A DNA stretch of 64,000 nucleotides from Nonomuraea gerenzanensis. Its GTDB lineage: Bacteria > Actinomycetota > Actinomycetes > Streptosporangiales > Streptosporangiaceae. The notes below the pieces were generated by a model. It was not told where the DNA came from. It made no database searches and worked only from the letters and a program-made list of their open reading frames with translations. Position numbers and translations under genes: made by a program. The stretch's first letter is position 1. The number at the start of each line of letters is the position of its first letter. Shown one piece after another: positions 57,791 through 64,000 of the stretch. Where the stretch lies: contig NZ_CP084058.1 of the NCBI RefSeq assembly GCF_020215645.1, positions 4,154,001 to 4,218,000 on the forward strand, written 5' to 3'.

Positions 57791-59079
57791 CCGGCTGGGT
57801 CCGTGCCGAGGACCCCAGCGCGGTCGGCGCCGTCCGCAGGAAGGCCGTCGAGCTGGCCGAGGCGGCGGGCTTCGACCAGGTGCTCATCGGGCAGACCGCC
57901 GTGGCGGTGAGCGAGGCGGTCTCCAACCTCGTCAAGCACGCCACGGAGGGCACCGTCCTGGTCCGCCTCCACCCCGAGGCGCCCGCCACGGTGGAGCTGA
58001 TCACCGTGGACCGCGGGCCCGGCATGGCCGACGTGGCCCGCGCGCTGCGCGACGGCTACTCGACCTCCGGCACCCTGGGCATCGGCCTGGGCGCCATCTC
58101 CCGCATCGCCACCGGCTACGACGTGCACTCCCTGCCGGGCAAGGGCACGGTGCTGGCCATGCACTTCACCGCAGGCCGCACGCCCGGGCCGGCGCTGCTG
58201 GCCAGCGGCGTGACCAAGCCGATCGGCGAGGAGACGGTGTGCGGCGACGGCTTCGCCATCGCCGAGACGGGCCCGGCCACGACCGTGCTGGTCTGTGACG
58301 GGCTCGGGCACGGCCACATCGCCGCGCAGGCCACGCAGCGGGCCGTCGAGCTGTTCTTGAACGTACGGGAACAGGAGCCGGCGGCCATCGTCGAACGCCT
58401 GCACGCCGGCATGAGCGGCACCCGGGGCGGCGCGGTCGCGGTGGCCCGGGTGGAGCCGGACCAGGTGCTCTTCGCCGGGCTCGGGAACGTGTCCGGCTGG
58501 ATCGCGCACGCCGAGGGCCGGCAGGGCATGGTGTCGGTCCCGGGGATCGCCGGGCACCAGGGCGGGCGGCTGCGCCAGTACACCTACGAGCTGCCCGCGT
58601 ACGCCACCGCGGTGCTGCACACCGACGGGCTGACGGATCGCTGGGACCCCAGGCTGCTGCCCGGGTTGTTCTCCCGCACGCCCGTGGTGATCGCAGCCGG
58701 GCTGATGCGCGAGGCGGGCAACCGGCGCGACGACGCCTGCGTGGTGACGGTCCGGCCCGGCCGGCAGCGGCAGGAGACCACGCCGCCCGGCACGCAGGGT
58801 GAGAGCGTGATGCTGAACCCGCCGCACGAGAGCGCGGCGCCGAACCCGCCGGAGGAGACGCTCGCGGGGCTGAGACTCCCGCACGAGAGCGCCGAGCCGA
58901 GCCCGCCGCGCGGGAGTGTGGGGCTGGGTCCGGTGTGCGGGAGTGCGGGGCGGAGTCCGGCGCGCGGTAGTGCGGAGCCGAGCCCGCCGCCCGAGACTGC
59001 GGGGCTGAATCCGGCGCGCGGGAGTGCGGAGCTGAGCCTGGCGCGCGTGAGCGTGAGGATCCGGCATGGCGACGGCTGA
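57787..59079 (+). CDS. Fused RsbT/W-like ATPase and RsbX-like PP2C phosphatase
   Basis: This 430-aa protein joins an N-terminal GHKL ATPase (about 1-130: AVSEAVSNLVKHA, DRGPGMAD, GTLGIGLGAISRIA) to a SpoIIE/RsbX-like phosphatase (about 145-330). The phosphatase Asp motifs are CGDGFAI, VCDGLGHGH, LHTDGLTDRWD and RRDDACVV. RsbX-type enzymes reset the stressosome by dephosphorylating RsbS/RsbR. After about 338 the tail is a run of diverged repeats such as ESAEPSPPRGS and ARGSAEPSPPPET, probably disordered. It overlaps both neighbours, the downstream one by 14 bp. Confidence 0.92.
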   Translation: MTGWVRAEDPSAVGAVRRKAVELAEAAGFDQVLIGQTAVAVSEAVSNLVKHATEGTVLVRLHPEAPATVELITVDRGPGMADVARALRDGYSTSGTLGIGLGAISRIATGYDVHSLPGKGTVLAMHFTAGRTPGPALLASGVTKPIGEETVCGDGFAIAETGPATTVLVCDGLGHGHIAAQATQRAVELFLNVREQEPAAIVERLHAGMSGTRGGAVAVARVEPDQVLFAGLGNVSGWIAHAEGRQGMVSVPGIAGHQGGRLRQYTYELPAYATAVLHTDGLTDRWDPRLLPGLFSRTPVVIAAGLMREAGNRRDDACVVTVRPGRQRQETTPPGTQGESVMLNPPHESAAPNPPEETLAGLRLPHESAEPSPPRGSVGLGPVCGSAGRSPARGSAEPSPPPETAGLNPARGSAELSLARVSVRIRHGDG

Positions 59080-60730
59080 GGCGGCTGAGCTCATCCGCGT
59101 CCGGCTCGACGCCGACCAGGACGTCTTCGTCCTGCGCCGCCTCAGCAGGGCCGCCGCCGAGCTGGCCGGCCTGGAGCCGCAGGACCAGATCCGCGTCGCG
59201 ACGGCGCTCAGCGAGGCCGGCCGCGAGCTCTTCGGCACCGGCTCGGTGGCGGTCCTGTCGCTCAGCGACCAGCACCTGCTGATCTCGCTGGAGCACTCGA
59301 CGCGCACCGACCTGTCCCGCCTGGAGGGGCTGAAGCTGGCAGGCAGGCTGGTCGACGAGATCACGCTGAACGAGCACGGCGTCCTGCTCGCCAAGCGGCT
59401 GCACGGCCGCCGCCCGCCCGCCCCGGTGGCGCAGATCCGCGCCAGGCTGGCCGACCTGTCCCCGGTCTCCGCCCTGGACGAGCTGCGCGAGCAGAACAGG
59501 GAGCTGGCCGAGACGATCGAGGACGTCCTGCGGCTCAACGCCGAGCTGGAGGAGACGAACACCGGCGTCATGGCCATGTACAACCAGCTCTCGGCCGAGC
59601 TGGAGGAGACCAACAGGGGAGTGGTCGCCCTGTACGCCGAGCTGGACGAGAAGTCCAGCCAGCTCAGGGAGGCCAACGAGGCCAGGAACCGCTTCTGGGC
59701 CACCGTCAGCCATGAGCTGCGCACCCCACTGAACTCCGTCATCGGCCTGGTCAGGCTGCTGACGGGCCCGGGCGGCGACCCGATGACCGAAGAGCAGGCC
59801 CACCAGGTACGCCTCATCGGCAGCTCGACCGAGACCCTGCTGGAGCTGGTCAGCGAGCTGCTCGACATGGCCAAGGCCGAGTCGGGCCGCCTGGACCCGC
59901 AGCCGTCGTCGGTGGACCTGGCGCGGATGGCCGACCAGCTGCACGTGATGCTGGGCCCCATGAGCGCCGGCATCGGCGTCGAGCTGCGGCACGAGGTGGC
60001 GCCCGAGGTCGCTGAGCTGTACGTGGACGAGAGCATGCTGCTGCGCATCCTGCGCAACCTGCTCTCGAACGCCGTCAAGTTCACGGTGGAGGGCGAGGTA
60101 CGCCTCGACGCCCGCCTCGACACCGCCAAGGACGAGGCCGTCATCACGGTCACCGACACCGGCATCGGCATCGCGCCCGAGCACCTGACCCGCGTCTTCG
60201 AGGACTTCTACCAGGTCCCCGGCACCCTCCAGGTCAGGTCCAGAGGCACCGGCCTGGGCCTGCCGTACGCACGCAGGCTCGCCGAGGCGCTCGGCGGCAC
60301 GCTCGAGCTGACCAGCGCGGAGGGCGAGGGCACCACCGCCACGCTGCGGCTGCCGCACTACAGCGGCCCGCCCGAGCTGGAGCGCGTGCTGATCGCGGAC
60401 GACGACGAGGTGTTCCGCACCGCCGCCCGCCGCATGCTGCACGGCTTCGCCGAGCACGTGGACGAGGCCGCCGACGGCGCCGCCGCGCTCGAGTTGATGG
60501 CGGCGAGCCCGCCCGACGTGATCCTGGTCGACCTGCTCATGCCGCGCGTGGACGGCAACGTGCTGCTCCAGCGGATGGCCGAGGACGAGCGGCTGAAGCG
60601 CATCCCGGTGGTCGTGGTGACGATCGCGCCGCAGCGCGCCCCCGACGACATGGTGGTGCTCGACAAGCACGGGCTGCGCCGGAAGGAGCTGCTCCAGGCC
60701 ATCCGCAGCGCGAGGGAGGGGCACGGGTGA
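59066..60730 (+). CDS. Hybrid histidine kinase with N-terminal GHKL-like domain and receiver
   Basis: This 554-aa protein has a first region (about 1-115) that resembles a degenerate RsbT/W-type ATPase (VATALSEAGRELFG). A coiled coil (about 145-210) contains the repeated LEETNTGV/LEETNRGV. HisKA has His in FWATVSHELRTPLN near 218; HATPase shows RNLLSNAVKF, TDTGIGIAPE and GTGLGLPYARRLAEALGG. A C-terminal receiver has ADDDE and phospho-Asp in ILVDLLMPRVDG near 487. No membrane helix is seen, so it is a cytoplasmic sensor feeding the same operon's output. Confidence 0.93.
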   Translation: MATAEAAELIRVRLDADQDVFVLRRLSRAAAELAGLEPQDQIRVATALSEAGRELFGTGSVAVLSLSDQHLLISLEHSTRTDLSRLEGLKLAGRLVDEITLNEHGVLLAKRLHGRRPPAPVAQIRARLADLSPVSALDELREQNRELAETIEDVLRLNAELEETNTGVMAMYNQLSAELEETNRGVVALYAELDEKSSQLREANEARNRFWATVSHELRTPLNSVIGLVRLLTGPGGDPMTEEQAHQVRLIGSSTETLLELVSELLDMAKAESGRLDPQPSSVDLARMADQLHVMLGPMSAGIGVELRHEVAPEVAELYVDESMLLRILRNLLSNAVKFTVEGEVRLDARLDTAKDEAVITVTDTGIGIAPEHLTRVFEDFYQVPGTLQVRSRGTGLGLPYARRLAEALGGTLELTSAEGEGTTATLRLPHYSGPPELERVLIADDDEVFRTAARRMLHGFAEHVDEAADGAAALELMAASPPDVILVDLLMPRVDGNVLLQRMAEDERLKRIPVVVVTIAPQRAPDDMVVLDKHGLRRKELLQAIRSAREGHG

Positions 60731-62295
60731 GCGAGACGGCGACCGTGCTGGTGGTGGACGACACGCCGACCAAGCGGTACATCCTGTCGAGCTGGCTGCG
60801 CCGGGCCGGGCACCACGTCATCGAGGCGAGCGGCGGCGAGGAGGCGCTCGGCCTCCTCGCCGAGCGGCACGTGGACCTGGTCATCCTGGACGTACGGCTG
60901 CCCGACATCCCCGGTCACGAGGTGTGCGAGCGGATCAAGGACAACCCGGCCACCGCCGCGATCCCGATCATCCAGGTGTCGGCGAACGCCATCACCGTGG
61001 CCGACCGCGCGGAAGGGCTGGAGCGGGGCGCCGACGCGTACCTGGCGGAGCCGATCGAGCCGGCCGAGTTCGCCGCGACGGTGGAGGCCATGCTGCGCTA
61101 CTACCGGGCACGGTGGCGGGCCGAGCAGATGGCCGAGCGCCTGGCGAAGCTGGCCGACGTGACGTTGCGCATCAACGAGGCCGAGACGTTCGACGAGCTG
61201 CTGTCGGTCGCCGTCGAGGGCTCGGCCGGCGTGCTGGGCCGCTTCTGCGGCACGCTGGCGGTCCTGCCCGACGGGCGCACCCGCCGCTTCCGTGCCAGGC
61301 CGGGGGAGCGGGCCACCGCCCATCCGGCCGGGCCCGACCTGCTCGACCGCCTGGCCGGCATGGTGGAGCGGGAGGCGCAGCGCGCCCACGTGTTCACGCT
61401 GCACGCGGAGCAGTGGCGCGGGCTGCTGCCGGACGTGCAGATCGAGGGCAGCAGCACGGGCGTGCTCTGCCGGACGAAGAACTCCGCCTCGCCCATCTAC
61501 CTGGGCGTGGAGAGCCAGCCCCCGCTCGACGCCGACGAGGTGAACCTGCTGCGCCAGCTCGGCCAGGAGCTCGCCCTGGCCGTGAGCGCGCTGCGGGCCT
61601 ACACCGAGGAGCACGCGATCGCGCTGACCCTGCAGCGCAGCCTGCTGCCCACCCGCATCCCCGAGGTGCCCGGCCTGCAGGTGGCGATGCGCTACCAGCC
61701 GGCCGCCGACAACATCGAGGTGGGCGGCGACTTCTACGAGGTGCTGCCGATCGGCGACCGGGTGCTGGTCGCGATCGGCGACGTCGAGGGCCACTCGCTG
61801 CACGCCGCCACCGTGATGGCGGAGCTGCGGCACGCGATGCGGGCCTCGTTCATCGCGCAGGTGGATCTCAGCGCCTCCCTCGACCTGCTCAACCAGATGA
61901 TGCGGCGCTACCACCCGCGCATGACGGCCACGCTCTGCCTGGTGCTCATCGACCCGGCCACGGGGGAGACCGAGGTGGCCAACGCGGGTCACATCCCGCC
62001 CCTGTTCGCCGGGCCCGGCTGCGCCTACCACCATCTGGGCAACCTGCTGCTGGGGGCGCTGCCGGAGACGTACACGGTGGACCGGCTGAAGCTGCCGCCC
62101 GGCGGGACACTGCTGCTGTTCACCGACGGGCTCGTGGAGGACAGGACGATCTCCCTCGACGAGAGCCTGGAGCAGGCCAGGCAGCTCGCCGAGACCGTCG
62201 AGGAGGATCTGGAGGAGTTCGCCGAGCGCATGCTGGACGCGTTCGGGGCGCGCGAGGACGACGTCGCGCTGGTGGTCGTGCGGCGCGAGCCGTAG
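60727..62295 (+). CDS. Receiver-GAF-PP2C phosphatase (RsbU/RsbP-like)
   Basis: This 522-aa output protein has an N-terminal receiver (VVDDTP, phospho-Asp in VILDVRLPDIPG near 56), a GAF-like middle (about 140-295) and a SpoIIE-type PP2C domain (about 300-520). The catalytic Asp motifs are VGGDFYEVLP, IGDVEGHS, LFTDGLVEDR and REDDVALV. Such enzymes dephosphorylate an RsbV-like anti-anti-sigma factor. No RsbV or RsbW is coded in the window, so the target is elsewhere. The GTG start overlaps the kinase stop by 4 bp. Confidence 0.94.
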   Translation: MSETATVLVVDDTPTKRYILSSWLRRAGHHVIEASGGEEALGLLAERHVDLVILDVRLPDIPGHEVCERIKDNPATAAIPIIQVSANAITVADRAEGLERGADAYLAEPIEPAEFAATVEAMLRYYRARWRAEQMAERLAKLADVTLRINEAETFDELLSVAVEGSAGVLGRFCGTLAVLPDGRTRRFRARPGERATAHPAGPDLLDRLAGMVEREAQRAHVFTLHAEQWRGLLPDVQIEGSSTGVLCRTKNSASPIYLGVESQPPLDADEVNLLRQLGQELALAVSALRAYTEEHAIALTLQRSLLPTRIPEVPGLQVAMRYQPAADNIEVGGDFYEVLPIGDRVLVAIGDVEGHSLHAATVMAELRHAMRASFIAQVDLSASLDLLNQMMRRYHPRMTATLCLVLIDPATGETEVANAGHIPPLFAGPGCAYHHLGNLLLGALPETYTVDRLKLPPGGTLLLFTDGLVEDRTISLDESLEQARQLAETVEEDLEEFAERMLDAFGAREDDVALVVVRREP

Positions 62296-62308
62296 CCGGC
62301 GAGGCGCC

Positions 62309-62359
62309 GCTCAAGACTGCGGCGGGCTCAAGACTGCGGCGGGCTCAAGACTGCGGCGG
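62309..62359. repeat. 17-bp tandem repeat, three exact copies
   Basis: gctcaagactgcggcgg is present three times between the convergent PP2C gene and the next gene. Function unknown. Confidence 0.95.
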
Positions 62360-62383
62360 GCGCAGTGGCCGGCGGAGCCTCGT

Positions 62384-64000
62384 TCATGGCTCCGGCGGGA
62401 GTCCTCCGGTGTCGAGCTGGAACGAGTTGCGCGCCGGGTCGAGCGCCCGCCCGTCGCCGTGATCCGGCAGCAGCCCGTACGGCAGCGTGAACCCCCGGTT
62501 CTTCGACACCTGGCGCGGCCACTCGTGCACGTACTCCACGGAGGCCCCGCCCTGCGCCCGCAACCGCGAGACGAGCGCCTGCTCGGCCGCGTCGCCCCAG
62601 GTGCCGGGCGTGCCGGTGAACAGCGCGGGCTCCGCCGCGATGGCCGCCTCGCAGGCCGCCCGCAGGACGGGGCCCGCGCGGCCGATCCTCCTGGTCTCCG
62701 GTGGCTCCGTGGCGGGGCCGGCCGACACCATGTTCGCCGGCGCCCTGATGTGCCAGCGGTGGACGATCGCCATGCCGCGCTCGGAGGTGATCACGTCCTT
62801 GATCCTGGCCGGGCGCGGGCCGCCGGAGCCGGGGACGGTCCAGGTGGGCGGCCCCGCCGGGCCGTCCCACGGTGTCTCGCCGACGTCGCGGATGCGCAGC
62901 CGGGCCATGTCCCACATCGCGCGGCGCAGGCCGTCCACGGTGCGGCCGGCCATCTGCACGCGGTAGAACCAGTGCCAGTCGCGGAACAGGTCGAACTCCT
63001 CGACCGTGCCCAGCTCGCGCACCCCGCCACCTTCCCTGGGCACGGTGGGGCGGCCGGTGTACTTGCGCTGGCCCGGGTTGAACAGTGCCGCGCCGTTCCG
63101 CCCCCACTCCGTGGCGACGTCCACGCCGAACCGGCCGAACGCCTGGGCGAACGCGTACCGGTCCGTCGCCTTCAGATACGCCACGAAGCCCCACAGCTCG
63201 CCCTCGTCCACGGCGCTGCCCGGCGCGGGGGCGGTCGCCAGGCCGGCCGTCCAGTGGCACGGGCCCAGCGAGACGAACGCGCGGTCGTAGGCGTTCAGGC
63301 AGTCGAAGTAGCCGATCGCCTCGACCTCGCTCACCGCCCGCACCACCTTGTACGTGCCGAGCACGGCCCGGTCGCCGGCCTCGACGAGCCGCGCCAGCGT
63401 GGGCCCCTGGCCGCCCGGCTCCGCGGCGGGCAGCAGGTGCTCGGGCAGCATCTCGCCCTCGGGCCGCCAGGTGTGCCCGAACTCCGGCCAGGCCCGCGGC
63501 CCGGAGTAGTCGCCGAGCACGCGGTAGTCGCCGCACACGTCCAGCTCGGGATGGGCGGGGGCCACCGGCTCGCGGGGCGGGCGCTCCCAGGTGCGTGTCA
63601 GGTCGCGTACATACAGGCGGGGGCTGGTGGAGGTGATCTCGCGGGCGCGCCACACGTTCGCGGCCCGGCCGCCGTGCGGGAGCGCGTGCAGGCGGTCCGG
63701 CCCGCCCTCCCGTAGCTCCCATGCCTCCACCACGACCGGGCAGCGCCGCCGTCGTTCCTTCCAGTGGCGCAGCACGAACCTGGTCCAGGCGTTGACCACG
63801 CCGGTGATCGGGTCGGCGTAACGCTCGTAGAAGTGGGCGTGCGCCGGGACGAGCCGGTCCGACCAGCGCAGCAGCTCCACCTCGGCGCCCCGCGCGTGGG
63901 CGGCGGCGACAGTGCCCTCCACCCCGCGCGTCACGCTGAGCGCGGCGCCGGGGCTCCGCACGCGGCGCATGCTGTCGGGCTCGGCGCTGGTGCTTCGCGC
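62384..64000 (-). CDS. Large protein of unknown function, open to the window edge
   Basis: At least 528 aa are read from an ATG at 63970; the frame stays open to the right edge, so the true start may be outside. I do not recognise the family. The protein is soluble, rich in Trp, Arg and Pro, with no signal peptide or membrane segment visible. Notable stretches are SDRLVPAHAHFYERYADPITG near 37, YFDCLNAYDRAFVSLGPCHWTAG near 220 (possible catalytic-type Cys/His), FDLFRDWHWFYRVQMAGR near 325 and EYVHEWPRQVSKNRGF near 480. It is convergent with the Rsb operon, separated by a repeat. Confidence 0.75.
   Translation of the reverse strand, partial: ARSTSAEPDSMRRVRSPGAALSVTRGVEGTVAAAHARGAEVELLRWSDRLVPAHAHFYERYADPITGVVNAWTRFVLRHWKERRRRCPVVVEAWELREGGPDRLHALPHGGRAANVWRAREITSTSPRLYVRDLTRTWERPPREPVAPAHPELDVCGDYRVLGDYSGPRAWPEFGHTWRPEGEMLPEHLLPAAEPGGQGPTLARLVEAGDRAVLGTYKVVRAVSEVEAIGYFDCLNAYDRAFVSLGPCHWTAGLATAPAPGSAVDEGELWGFVAYLKATDRYAFAQAFGRFGVDVATEWGRNGAALFNPGQRKYTGRPTVPREGGGVRELGTVEEFDLFRDWHWFYRVQMAGRTVDGLRRAMWDMARLRIRDVGETPWDGPAGPPTWTVPGSGGPRPARIKDVITSERGMAIVHRWHIRAPANMVSAGPATEPPETRRIGRAGPVLRAACEAAIAAEPALFTGTPGTWGDAAEQALVSRLRAQGGASVEYVHEWPRQVSKNRGFTLPYGLLPDHGDGRALDPARNSFQLDTGGLPPEP

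Noticed and set aside
1..64000. tRNA, rRNA, transposase, integrase or attachment site
   Set aside because: None could be supported by reading. Faint or decayed elements could be missed without a structure or homology search.

Overview
The window is high-GC DNA from an actinomycete, probably of the Streptosporangiales/Nonomuraea type. This is inferred from GC-rich third codon positions, frequent GTG starts (one TTG), many 1- and 4-bp start/stop overlaps, and gene content such as NRPS/PKS, MbtH and a Rsb-type cascade. No rRNA, tRNA, CRISPR array, intact insertion sequence or phage module was recognised.

Layout. (1) 1-17975, minus strand: the upstream part of a hybrid NRPS/PKS operon. Transcription order is MFS exporter, MbtH, A-PCP-C-PCP NRPS, free-standing luciferase-like monooxygenase, C-A-PCP-E NRPS, C-A-PCP-TE NRPS, C-A-PCP NRPS, then the first 32 codons of a type I PKS that runs off the left edge. 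Nearly every junction overlaps or is separated by only a few bases. A thioesterase ends an internal gene and one module has no A domain, so the assembly order is not colinear with gene order. (2) 18108-27998: a muropeptide/MurNAc salvage locus with a serine hydrolase, MurQ, divergent NamZ, a double-GNAT protein and a complete Opp/Dpp-type ABC importer. Two 15-bp sites that agree at 12 positions precede murQ/namZ and the importer operon and probably define a regulon. (3) 28039-38519: scattered housekeeping and accessory genes, including a zinc alcohol dehydrogenase, M20 amidohydrolase, two HAD phosphatases, FMN reductase, acyl-ACP desaturase with an iron-box-like site, Nudix, a TetR/SDR pair with twin operators, ArfB and an alpha/beta hydrolase. 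(4) 38589-48246: PhoD phosphatase, then a MacAB-type efflux block (two divergent adaptors, ATPase, permease, small membrane protein) linked to an OmpR/HK two-component pair. (5) 48284-55849: FG-GAP protein, cytochrome P450, DHA2 exporter, TetR, heme oxygenase and a DUF1023-type hydrolase, separated by repeat-rich spacers. (6) 56188-62295: a six-gene RsbR-S-T/RsbX/hybrid kinase/RsbU-like signalling operon. (7) 62384-64000: a large protein of unknown function, open to the right edge.

How the parts work. The NRPS/PKS genes should build an exported peptide-polyketide with at least one D-residue and a probable valine. The salvage genes would import wall fragments, cleave them and convert MurNAc-6-phosphate to GlcNAc-6-phosphate, but no MurNAc kinase is present here. 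The Rsb operon is a phosphorylation switch for a partner encoded elsewhere, since neither RsbV/RsbW nor a sigma factor is in the window. Very long open frames antisense to the NRPS and other genes are by-products of GC bias and are not annotated.
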